Assembly: GCA_964596165.1 (NCBI GenBank)
Contig: CAZQTW010000058.1
Span: forward strand, 1 to 40,860
Length of the DNA stretch: 40,860 bases
From: CAYUQT01 sp964596165
GTDB lineage: Bacteria > Planctomycetota > Phycisphaerae > UBA1845 > JAFGLZ01
Reading direction: 5' to 3'
Positions within the stretch are counted from its first letter, which is position 1, and every line of letters starts with the position of its first letter. A program made the translations under genes and the position numbers. Shown piece after piece: positions 16,665-23,735 of the stretch. The notes under the pieces are model-generated. The model saw only the letters and a program-made list of their open reading frames with translations, searched no databases and was not told where the DNA came from.

Positions 16665-17393
16665 TCAACGTTTCTTGAGCGTCACGCCGATTCCCTGCTC
16701 CTGCTTGTTCAGGAAGACGGTCTCGAGGTCGCCGTGGGTGGTGATGGCCTCGAGGTAGTCCTTCATGCTGTGTGCTGAGGAGGTGGTGTTGTGCGCCAGG
16801 ATCAACCCGCCCGGTCGGAGAAGGGGAAGGAGTTTTTTCAGGTAATCGCCGTAGCCTTCCTTGTCGGCGTCAATGAACATGAGGTCGATCGGGTCCTTGA
16901 TCTGGGCGATCGTCTTGTGGGCGTCGCCCAGAACGATCGTGATCATCTTGTCGACGCCGGCCCGTTTGAAGTTCTCCTTGGCCAGCGAGGCGCGGCGCTC
17001 GTCGATATCGAACGTGGTCAGCTTGCCGCCGGTCTTTCGCAAGGCCAGGCAGATCCAGATGCCCGAGTAGCCGTTGGAGGTGCCGATCTCCACGACATGC
17101 TTGGCGTTCACGGCCTCGGTCAGAACCCGAAGCACCCGGCCATCCTCCGGCGGAACGTTCATCATTCCCCGGCTCTGGTTGTCGTGCATGTCCTTGAGAA
17201 TGTCCAGGATTTTCTTCTCGTCCTCGTCCTTCGGTACCGGCGGGCGTTGGAAGACCGCCTGGTCGGCCATCGGCCGCCCGCGCCGCTCGGGTCGTGCCTC
17301 TGCCCACGCATGGTCCGGCCCTTGGAAGACCGACCCCTCCACGAACAGCACAAGCGCGACTGCCGGAATCGATACGACCGTCGATTGTCTCAT
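16665..17393 (-). CDS. Class I SAM-dependent O-methyltransferase with an N-terminal signal sequence
   Basis: About 242 residues. After an N-terminal hydrophobic segment and a Pro/Arg-rich linker comes a catechol/caffeoyl-CoA-type O-methyltransferase domain: the SAM motif VVEIGTSNGYSGIW, TTFDIDERRA for ribose contact, LGDAHKT, and DLMFIDADKEGYGDY with the metal-binding Asp. It should transfer a methyl group from S-adenosylmethionine to a hydroxyl, with a divalent cation. A signal sequence on a SAM enzyme is unexpected because SAM is cytoplasmic; the segment may instead be a membrane anchor. The ATG at 17393 has AGGAG seven bases upstream. A second in-frame ATG at 17426 lies in a near-copy of the same sequence and also has a plausible ribosome site. 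It lies 68 bp after the sialidase-like gene. Confidence 0.87.
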   Translation of the reverse strand: MRQSTVVSIPAVALVLFVEGSVFQGPDHAWAEARPERRGRPMADQAVFQRPPVPKDEDEKKILDILKDMHDNQSRGMMNVPPEDGRVLRVLTEAVNAKHVVEIGTSNGYSGIWICLALRKTGGKLTTFDIDERRASLAKENFKRAGVDKMITIVLGDAHKTIAQIKDPIDLMFIDADKEGYGDYLKKLLPLLRPGGLILAHNTTSSAHSMKDYLEAITTHGDLETVFLNKQEQGIGVTLKKR

Positions 17394-17426
17394 CGTGTTT
17401 CTCCTGTCCATCGTGGACTGTCTCAT
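17393..17426 (-). repeat. Short direct repeat duplicating the start codon of the methyltransferase gene
   Basis: On the minus strand the 15-mer ATGAGACAGTCSACG occurs at 17426 and again at 17393, 33 bp apart (11 codons, same frame) with one mismatch. Each copy begins with an ATG and each has a purine-rich ribosome-site candidate upstream (AAGGG and AGGAG). Either could start translation. Confidence 0.6.
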
Positions 17427-17461
17427 CGGCTGAACCCTTGCCCCTGAGGAGGCCGGCCGCG

Positions 17462-18739
17462 TCATCGCCCGACGGCGGGGAGCAGATCGATCCCGCCGTG
17501 ATCGGGCCGGACTCGAAGGCGGATCGCCCAGATCGCCTCGGTCTGGGCGTCCTTGGTGCTGTGGCCACCGGTATGGATGTATACCGCGTAGACGGAGCCG
17601 TCGGGCAGGACGATTCCTTTCGCGTAGCCGTAGACGGCCGGGTCCACGGCGAATCCGTGTTTGGGGGAGGGGGCGATCCAGGTGGCGCCGCCGTCCGTGC
17701 TGAAGATCGCGCGGAACCCGCCCGCGCCGTATGACCCGTGCAGGCAGAGCAATGTGCCGTCCTTCAGCGTGAGCAGGCCCGGCTCGAACATCCGGATGCC
17801 GAAATGGATGGGCGCGGTCCATGTTCGGCCGCCGTCATCGGACCAGGCGATGTCCCCCTCCGGCCGGGCCATGAGGACCAGCCGGCCGTTGGGCAATTGG
17901 GCGACCGTCGGTTCACTCATCTCGTGATCGGTCTTGACCACGGAGAGGAGTTGCCAGGTTTCGCCCTTGTCTTTCGACTGAAACACGCCGACCTGTTCGG
18001 GCACGCCCGGTTTGGGTGAACCGTAAACCGCCAGCAAGACGGCGCCGTCTTTCATCAGGATCGGCGGGCCGTCGGTGGCATCGAAGACGAACGGAGAAGG
18101 AAGCCGTCTCGGTGTTTGTTCCCAGGTCTTGCCGCCGTCGAACGAACGAATGATATTCGTGCGACCCGACAACTCGGGCTCCTTGGCCGGATCGCCCTGC
18201 CCGGGATACGTGAAGAAGGTACATAGGATCGTGCCATCCGGGAGTTCGAGGAAGCTCGGATGCCGATCGTCCGCCGGCGTGTCGATGATCGTGTCCGGCT
18301 TCGACCAGGTCTGCCCCTCGTCGGTCGAACGAATGATCATCGCGCGTCCGCCGCGTGGTGCGGTGATGTCCTTGGGCATACCCATATCCTGCCAACTCTT
18401 GAGTTCGGTCGGCGTCACGCGGAATGGGGTAGGCGGAGAGGCGTGCCAGTAGCCGGCGGAGAAACCGACCAGCATCGTCCCGTCTTTCAGTCGAATGGGG
18501 GACTCCCAGCCGACGAATCCCGCGTACCCCGGAAACGGGTCCGGCTGGTTGACGCCGGGCCCGACGAGCATCTTCCGGCACTCGCTCGCTCGGACCGTTG
18601 ACTCGCCGCCCTGGACGACTTTGACGACCACCTTCGGCGGCACGGCCGGACGACTGCCCGGCACCTGGGCGGCCGTGGCCCTATCGGTTGTCGTCACGCT
18701 CACCACCAGCCCGATCCAAGCCGTTGCGGCAGCACGCAT
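17462..18739 (-). CDS. Exported sialidase-like BNR/Asp-box protein
   Basis: 425 residues beginning with a hydrophobic signal-like segment ending near TTTDRATAAQ. The remainder is a six-bladed beta-propeller of the sialidase type. Five Asp boxes (SxDxGxTW) are visible: STDEGQTW, SFDGGKTW, SKDKGETW, SDDGGRTW and STDGGATW. Proteins of this kind include exo-alpha-sialidases and other glycan hydrolases or lyases acting outside the cytoplasm. The arginine triad expected of true sialidases cannot be assigned with certainty: ESPIRLKDG may hold the first Arg and the IRLRV segment the last. GAGGG lies six bases before the ATG. It heads a three-gene minus-strand run with the O-methyltransferase and the permease. 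Confidence 0.85.
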   Translation of the reverse strand: MRAAATAWIGLVVSVTTTDRATAAQVPGSRPAVPPKVVVKVVQGGESTVRASECRKMLVGPGVNQPDPFPGYAGFVGWESPIRLKDGTMLVGFSAGYWHASPPTPFRVTPTELKSWQDMGMPKDITAPRGGRAMIIRSTDEGQTWSKPDTIIDTPADDRHPSFLELPDGTILCTFFTYPGQGDPAKEPELSGRTNIIRSFDGGKTWEQTPRRLPSPFVFDATDGPPILMKDGAVLLAVYGSPKPGVPEQVGVFQSKDKGETWQLLSVVKTDHEMSEPTVAQLPNGRLVLMARPEGDIAWSDDGGRTWTAPIHFGIRMFEPGLLTLKDGTLLCLHGSYGAGGFRAIFSTDGGATWIAPSPKHGFAVDPAVYGYAKGIVLPDGSVYAVYIHTGGHSTKDAQTEAIWAIRLRVRPDHGGIDLLPAVGR

Positions 18740-18848
18740 GGTTTGCCCTCGTGATTCTTGTCCAATCGCGCCGGGGGTGTTTTACCGCCAATCCCGGCGG
18801 ATTACCATGCCCGTCGCCCGATTGTCCGCGTCGTCAGGAGGCGCTGGC

Positions 18849-19314
18849 ATGAAACTGGGGATCGGACTCTACCCGAACATCTGGAATGACGCGCATCTGG
18901 CGATGGCCGCCCAATTCGGCTGCCAGATCGCTGTACTCGGCGGAGAACATGCAACGGCTGGTCGATCTGGTGCCTAGCGAACGAAACCAGCTCGAGTTCT
19001 GCCAGGGCACCGTATCCGAGATGGCCGACGGGGACGTGATCGGCGCCATTCGGCGGTTCGCCTCGCAACGCAAGATCGCGTATGTTCACTTCCGCAACGT
19101 CAGCGCGACGGTGCCCCGCTTCGACGAGGTGTTCATCGACCAGGGCTACGTCGACATGCTCGCCGCGCTGCGGGCCTATCACGAGAGCGGATTCGCCGGT
19201 ACGCTGATCCCCGATCACACGCCGCGGGTCAGCACGGAGGCCCCGTGGGAGACCGGAATGGCCTATGCCCTCGGATACATGCGCGCTGGGCTGCAGATGC
19301 TCGGGATTCGCTGA
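18849..19314 (+). pseudogene. uxuA: Mannonate dehydratase (UxuA-type) with a large internal deletion
   Basis: The first ~29 codons from ATG 18849 (MKLGIGLYPN, then AMAAQFGC) match the N-terminus of mannonate dehydratase. From about 18942 the sequence continues in another frame with ENMQRLVDLVPSERN, LEFCQGTVSEM, KIAYVHFRNVSATVPRFDE and LIPDHTPR, the C-terminal half of the same enzyme through to a natural stop. The middle of the protein, about 200 residues of a normal ~340-360, is missing and the two parts are out of frame. The intact enzyme dehydrates D-mannonate to 2-keto-3-deoxygluconate in hexuronate catabolism. The C-terminal residues are still well kept, so decay looks recent. Confidence 0.75.
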
Positions 19315-19404
19315 GCGGACGGACATTTCGTGACACCGGCCGCCGCACAAGGCGGCGGCATCGGATGTCGCCTGATTCGAGAACGGGCATCCAGGGGCAT
19401 CATC

Positions 19405-19596
19405 ATGCTGCCGGATTGGCTGAGCGGAAGGGTCGCCCTGGTCACCGGGTCGAGTCGTGGCCTCGGGGCAGGGATCGTCAAGGAGCTGGCTCAGTATGGG
19501 GCAACGGTGATCGTCCACCATCCGGACAGTCTGGACCAAGCCCGTCGTGTCGTTGATGACATCGAGGCGGCCGGCGGACAGGCCATGGACCGGTAG
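19405..19596 (+). pseudogene. Short-chain dehydrogenase/reductase, N-terminal stub
   Basis: From ATG 19405 the frame gives the first beta-alpha-beta unit of a classical SDR: LSGRVALVTGSSRGLG, with the TGxxxGxG cofactor motif, then YGATVIVHHPDS and VDDIEAAGGQAMD. It ends at residue 63, whereas family members have about 250; the NNAG motif, catalytic Ser and YxxxK are absent. It sits right after the mannonate dehydratase remnant, so the parent may have been a sugar-acid oxidoreductase of the same pathway, but that is inference. Confidence 0.7.
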
Positions 19597-19603
19597 CCGT
19601 TCC

Positions 19604-19732
19604 GACGACCCGAAGCTCCACCTCGTCGAAGGACCCGAGCTAATTCCCTCGCAGGAGCAGTATTGTCAGGACGGCCTGCATCCGAACGATGCTGGTTTCG
19701 CCCTGATGGCGAAGGAAGGCAATGACCGATAG
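19604..19732 (+). pseudogene. SGNH/GDSL hydrolase, C-terminal tail
   Basis: Immediately after the SDR stub, the frame ending at 19732 reads DPKLHLVEGPELIP, then DGLHPNDAGFALMAKE. The DGLHPNDAGF block is block V of SGNH hydrolases and holds the catalytic Asp and His. The nucleophile Ser, oxyanion Gly and Asn blocks are all missing. About 40 codons of a protein normally 200 or more residues remain. The junction with the SDR stub lies between about 19590 and 19606. Confidence 0.65.
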
Positions 19733-19793
19733 ACCAAACGGAGCCGCAAACTGACGATACGGTTCTACACAAGGTCATAACAAGTCATCAGCG

Positions 19794-19822
19794 TTGCAAC
19801 CGGATTGATCAGACTGCATAAT
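19794..19822 (+). promoter_or_regulatory. Promoter of the toxin-antitoxin pair
   Basis: TTGCAA (19794-19799), an ideal 17-bp spacer and CATAAT (19817-19822), which matches the -10 consensus at five of six bases. The start point would fall at about 19829-19830, only two or three bases before the antitoxin ATG at 19832, so the mRNA would be almost leaderless. Confidence 0.5.
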
Positions 19823-19831
19823 GGATATGTC

Positions 19832-20068
19832 ATGACTGCTAACGTCGAGAAAATCGCTGAGCAGGTCAAGGCCCTTCCTGACAAGGAACTGGACGAGTTC
19901 CTATCGTGGCTTGCCGAATACGGACTCCAACAAGCGGACGAGTGGGACAAGGAAATCGCGCATGATTCCCAGTCGGGAGGGCGCATGCAGCACATTCTCG
20001 ACCGTGTGCGAAGAGACATCGCTGAGGGAAAGACCAAACCCCTTGATGAAGTCCTTGACAACTCCTGA
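19832..20068 (+). CDS. Antitoxin-like small protein of a type II toxin-antitoxin pair
   Basis: 78 residues, mostly helical and charged (VEKIAEQVKALPDKELDEFL, then RRDIAEGKTKPLDEVLDN at the end). No enzymatic motif is seen. The size, helical make-up and position directly before and overlapping a RelE/ParE-like gene are what is expected of the antitoxin, which would bind and neutralise the toxin and often represses its own promoter. The C-terminal segment ending in PLDEVLDN resembles the ends of antitoxins that wrap around ParE/RelE toxins. The ATG at 19832 was preferred over an upstream TTG (19805) because of its distance from the promoter. Confidence 0.7.
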   Translation: MTANVEKIAEQVKALPDKELDEFLSWLAEYGLQQADEWDKEIAHDSQSGGRMQHILDRVRRDIAEGKTKPLDEVLDNS

Positions 20069-20303
20069 CTTCTGGACCTGCTACTCCGAACTTCCGACGG
20101 AGGTCAAGAACAGGGTCAGATCCACCTATCGCCTTTGGAAGACAAATCCTCACCCCTCGTTGCGCTTCAAGAAAGTGGGTGAGGTGTGGTCGATTCGCGT
20201 CGGCGCGGGGCATAGGGCTTTGGCCCTTTTCCAAGGCGATACATTCTTCTGGTTCTGGATCGGCAATCATGATGAGTACGCACGCCTCATCTCGGAATCC
20301 TAG
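20046..20303 (+). CDS. RelE/ParE-family toxin
   Basis: 85 residues. The pattern PSLRFKKVGEVWSIRVGAGH, then RALALFQGDTFFWFWIGNHD and EYARLI is typical of RelE/ParE-superfamily toxins (core beta sheet with Arg residues and a conserved GxHxxY-like end). Members inhibit growth by cleaving ribosome-bound mRNA or poisoning gyrase; which applies here cannot be told. The ATG at 20046 overlaps the antitoxin stop by 23 bp, the usual arrangement for coupled translation. A longer in-frame reading to 19911 lies entirely within the antitoxin gene and looks non-coding. Confidence 0.82.
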   Translation: MKSLTTPDFWTCYSELPTEVKNRVRSTYRLWKTNPHPSLRFKKVGEVWSIRVGAGHRALALFQGDTFFWFWIGNHDEYARLISES

Positions 20304-20372
20304 TGTGTACTGCTTCAGCAAGCATCCGTCTGATATGATTGCCGGGAAGTGCTGGATGAAGGATGTGATCTC

Positions 20373-22997
20373 ATGAGGTCCGCCCATATCGCAACATGCA
20401 CCCTGATTACGGTTCTCGGAACGATCAGTGCAACACCGGCGAAGGCCGACCAGAGGCTGTCGCTGAAGGAGAACTGGCATCTTCAGAGTTCGGCGGGCAT
20501 CCAGGCGCGAGGCGAGGCGATCGCGACGGCCGGGTTTGAACCGGAAGGGTGGCACCGGACCACCGTGCCGACCACGGTGCTGGCCGCGTTGGTGGCCGAC
20601 GGGACCTATCCGGACCCCTACTACGGTGAGAACCTCAAGAAGATCCCCGGTTACCAGAAGGCGCCCTGGCTGGCGATGAAGAAGGACAGCCCGTTCTATC
20701 CGTCATGGTGGTATCGCACCGAGTTCGACCTGCCGACCGACTTCAAGGACAAGAACCTCGTCCTGCACCTGGACGGGATCAACTATCGCGCGAATGTCTG
20801 GCTCAACGGCAAGCGCATCGCCGACGATCAGGCCGTTGTCGGCATGTTCCGCCGCTTTGAGTTCGACATCAACGACAACGTGAGATTCGGCGAGAAGAAT
20901 GGCCTCGCTCTCGAGATTGTCGCCCCCGGCCACATCGAGGAGAAGAGGTACCACACGAAACAGATTGAGGCCACCACGGGCTGGGACGACCATAACCCTC
21001 AGCCGCCCGACCTCAACATGGGCATCTGGCAGGACGTCTACATTACGGCGACGGGTCCGGTGGCGCTGCGCCACCCTTATGTCTCGACGAAGCTCGACCT
21101 GCGGTCCCTGGATGGCGCCCACCTGACGGTGTCGGCCACGCTGATCAACAAGACCTCGCAGCCCGTGACCGGCACGCTCAAGGGCAGCATCGAGTCCGTG
21201 TCGTTCGAACAGGCCGTTGCCTTGGGGCCGAAGGAGACCAAGACGGTGACGTTCTCGCCGTCGGCTTTTCCGCAGTTGACGTTCGCCAAGCCGCGTCTGT
21301 GGTGGCCCAACGGAGTGGGGGCGCCGGCACTCTACGAGATCGACCTGCGATTCGCCGTCGGGGAATCGGTGTCCGACACCCTGAAGACGCACTTCGGCAT
21401 CCGCGAGATCACGACCGACATCAACGACGAGGGCTGGCGGACATACAGGGTGAACGGCAAGAAGATCCTCATCCGGGGCGGGGCGTGGATGACGTGCGAC
21501 ATGCTGCTTCGCCTGACTCGCAAACGCTATGACGCCCTCGTGCGATACGCGAAGGAGGCGAATTTCAACATGCTTCGCTCCGAAGGTTTCTCGATCCGCG
21601 AGACCGACGATTTCTATGACCTCTGCGACCGCTACGGCGTCATGGTCACGCAGCAGATCTTCGGACGGAGCATCCCGGACGAGAAGCTGGCGATTGCCTG
21701 CATTGAAGACATGATGTTGCGCATCCGCAATCATCCGAGTCTGGCCCACTTTCTCGGCCACGACGAGACGTTCCCGACGCCCACGCTCGACAAGGCCTAT
21801 CGGGACCTCATCGCCACGTACACGCCCGAGCGAACGTATCAGCCGCATTCCGGCGCATTCGATGTCGACGAACGGTTTCAAACCGGCGGCACGCGGACCG
21901 GCAGCCTCCAGGTGTGGACTTACGCCCCACCGAACCACTACTACATCTCGCGAGAGACGGGGGCGTGGGGCTTTGCCCAATCGGGTGGCATCGGCGGGGT
22001 TTTCGCGTGCGCCGAGAGTATGCGGCGGTTCTTGCCCGAAGACGCCCTCTGGCCGGGGCGAGGCGACGCCTGGTCATTCCACACCGTCACGCAGGGCGGC
22101 AAGTACTTCAACCCGGTCTTCAAGGCGATGAGCGACCGGTACGGCCCGCCGACCACCATCGAGGAACTGTGTCGCAAGGGCTTCGCACTGAATTACGAAT
22201 GTGCGCGCGGCATGTTCGAGGCCTACGGGCGGAACAAGTACTCGGCGTGTGGAATCACCACGTGGAAGTACGACGCGGCCTGGCCTGCCTCGCCGACTTG
22301 GCAATACGTGGACTGGTACCTACTCCCCACCGGCGCCTATTACGGCGCCAAGAAGGCTTGCGAGCCGCTGCACGTTCAGTACAGCTACGACCACCAGACG
22401 GTCTGCGTGGTCAACGGCACGTATCAGGATCAGCCGGGCCTGAAGGTCTCGGCGCGACTGTTCGCCTTCGACCTGAAAGAACGCTTCGCCAAGAGCGCCG
22501 TTGTGGACGTTCCGGCGGACGGCGTCGTTCGGTTGTTCAAGGTGGAGCGGCCTCGCGACATTTCGACGACGTACTTCCTCCGCCTGACACTGGAGGGTCG
22601 CGACGGACGGAGGCTCAGCGACAACTTCTACTGGCTCTCGACGGTGCCGGACGTCCCGAGCATGATTGAGGCGCTCTTCGCATATCCCCGGTCCACGGCG
22701 GACTACAAGGACCTCAACAAGCTGCCGCCGGTGAAGTTGGATGTGGTCTCCGACCTCGGACAACCCGGTCTCGCCCGGCTCACGCTCAAGAACCCCTCCG
22801 CGCACCTGGCGTTCTTCATTCGTGCCATGCTGACGCAGGGCGAGGGCGGGGCCGAAGTCGCGCCTTCGTTTTGGACCGACAACTACATCAGCCTCTTGCC
22901 CGGCGAGTCGCGTGAGCTGACGGTGAGCTACGATCCGGCGGACCTCGAAGGGAAACCGCCCTTCGTCCGTGTGGAAGGGTGGAATCTCGCCGGATGA
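20373..22997 (+). CDS. Secreted GH2-family glycoside hydrolase, exo-beta-D-glucosaminidase-like
   Basis: 874 residues with a signal peptide (cleavage likely after the TPAKA stretch). Domains in order: an N-terminal sugar-binding jelly roll with WWYRTEFDLP and VWLNGKRIAD, an immunoglobulin-like domain, a TIM barrel from about residue 345 (GIREITTDI, RGGAWM, LRSEGFS), and a C-terminal beta domain starting around PLHVQYSYDHQTV. The GAYYGAKKACEPLHVQYSYD region matches chitosan exo-beta-D-glucosaminidases of GH2. Glu465 in NHPSLAHFLGHDE is the expected acid/base. The nucleophile position in GAWGFAQSGGIGG appears to be Ser537 rather than Glu. The ATG at 20373 has GAAGGAT upstream. The toxin gene ends 69 bp before. 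The substrate is a beta-linked, perhaps amino, sugar polymer. Confidence 0.85.
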   Translation: MRSAHIATCTLITVLGTISATPAKADQRLSLKENWHLQSSAGIQARGEAIATAGFEPEGWHRTTVPTTVLAALVADGTYPDPYYGENLKKIPGYQKAPWLAMKKDSPFYPSWWYRTEFDLPTDFKDKNLVLHLDGINYRANVWLNGKRIADDQAVVGMFRRFEFDINDNVRFGEKNGLALEIVAPGHIEEKRYHTKQIEATTGWDDHNPQPPDLNMGIWQDVYITATGPVALRHPYVSTKLDLRSLDGAHLTVSATLINKTSQPVTGTLKGSIESVSFEQAVALGPKETKTVTFSPSAFPQLTFAKPRLWWPNGVGAPALYEIDLRFAVGESVSDTLKTHFGIREITTDINDEGWRTYRVNGKKILIRGGAWMTCDMLLRLTRKRYDALVRYAKEANFNMLRSEGFSIRETDDFYDLCDRYGVMVTQQIFGRSIPDEKLAIACIEDMMLRIRNHPSLAHFLGHDETFPTPTLDKAYRDLIATYTPERTYQPHSGAFDVDERFQTGGTRTGSLQVWTYAPPNHYYISRETGAWGFAQSGGIGGVFACAESMRRFLPEDALWPGRGDAWSFHTVTQGGKYFNPVFKAMSDRYGPPTTIEELCRKGFALNYECARGMFEAYGRNKYSACGITTWKYDAAWPASPTWQYVDWYLLPTGAYYGAKKACEPLHVQYSYDHQTVCVVNGTYQDQPGLKVSARLFAFDLKERFAKSAVVDVPADGVVRLFKVERPRDISTTYFLRLTLEGRDGRRLSDNFYWLSTVPDVPSMIEALFAYPRSTADYKDLNKLPPVKLDVVSDLGQPGLARLTLKNPSAHLAFFIRAMLTQGEGGAEVAPSFWTDNYISLLPGESRELTVSYDPADLEGKPPFVRVEGWNLAG

Positions 22998-23042
22998 AGT
23001 GGATCTTCCGGATGAGTCAATCGGGGGCGCCGGGCCGGCCGA

Positions 23043-23726
23043 TCAGTCTTTCGGCAGCTTTTCCAGATCGTCGTTACTGCCGATGAGAACGAGCACGTCG
23101 CCCTGTCGGATGGGCTGGTCGGGATCCGGAACGGCGACGACCTGCCATCGTCGAACGGACCTCGCCGACTCGTTGCCGGTCACCGGCCGTCGGATCGCCA
23201 CCAGGTTCAGCTTGTACTGAGAGCGTAGTTCGAGTTGGCGGGGTGTTTTGCCGACGAATTCGCCCGGCGCCGGAACCTGTGCGAGGCTGTGCTCCTCGTC
23301 CAGCTCGACATAGTCCTCAAACTGCGGGAGCATCAGGCGATTGGCCCAGCGCGTCGCGGATTCGTCCTCCGGAATGACGACGTTGTCCGCTCCGACGCGT
23401 CGGAGAATCTCACCGCGCATTTCGCTGCCGGCCCGAGCGACGACGCGCGGGATGCCGATCTTCTTGAGGGTGTCGGCGGCGAGAACGCTGTCTTCGAATC
23501 CGAGACCGATGCCGACCACGGCGCAGTCGACCTTGTCGATACCATGATCCAGCAGCGCCTGTTCGTCGGTGGCGTCCATGCGGACCGCCAGCGTGACGTC
23601 ATCACGAATCTGTTGAACCAGGTTGGGGTCCTTGTCGATCGCTATCACCTCGGCCCCGGCTTTGGTCAACAGCCTGGCCAGTTTGGAACCGAAACGACCG
23701 AGCCCGATAACGGCAAAACGTGCCAT
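23043..23726 (-). CDS. Potassium uptake regulatory subunit, TrkA/KtrA type (RCK)
   Basis: 227 residues with the two-part RCK architecture. The N-terminal Rossmann domain opens with FAVIGLGRFGSKLARLLTKA (GxGxxG nucleotide loop) followed by VIAIDKDP, whose Asp contacts the nucleotide ribose. The C-terminal RCK_C domain covers about 145-225 and ends in IRQGDVLVLIGSNDDLEKL. The protein forms a ring beneath the membrane channel and gates potassium flow in response to ATP/ADP or NAD(H). It lies nine bases downstream of the channel gene on the same strand, so the two make one K+ uptake system. The length suits single-RCK KtrA rather than the double-RCK TrkA. Confidence 0.92.
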   Translation of the reverse strand: MARFAVIGLGRFGSKLARLLTKAGAEVIAIDKDPNLVQQIRDDVTLAVRMDATDEQALLDHGIDKVDCAVVGIGLGFEDSVLAADTLKKIGIPRVVARAGSEMRGEILRRVGADNVVIPEDESATRWANRLMLPQFEDYVELDEEHSLAQVPAPGEFVGKTPRQLELRSQYKLNLVAIRRPVTGNESARSVRRWQVVAVPDPDQPIRQGDVLVLIGSNDDLEKLPKD

Positions 23727-23735
23727 GAACAGACC

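Noticed and set aside
16665..17822. Longer O-methyltransferase starting at 17822
   Set aside because: The added ~140 residues are antisense-like, Arg/Pro-rich and lie inside the sialidase-like gene.
19345..19404. SDR start upstream of 19405
   Set aside because: The upstream residues are Arg/Gly-rich; the family begins with a short lead before the GRVALVTG strand, matching ATG 19405.
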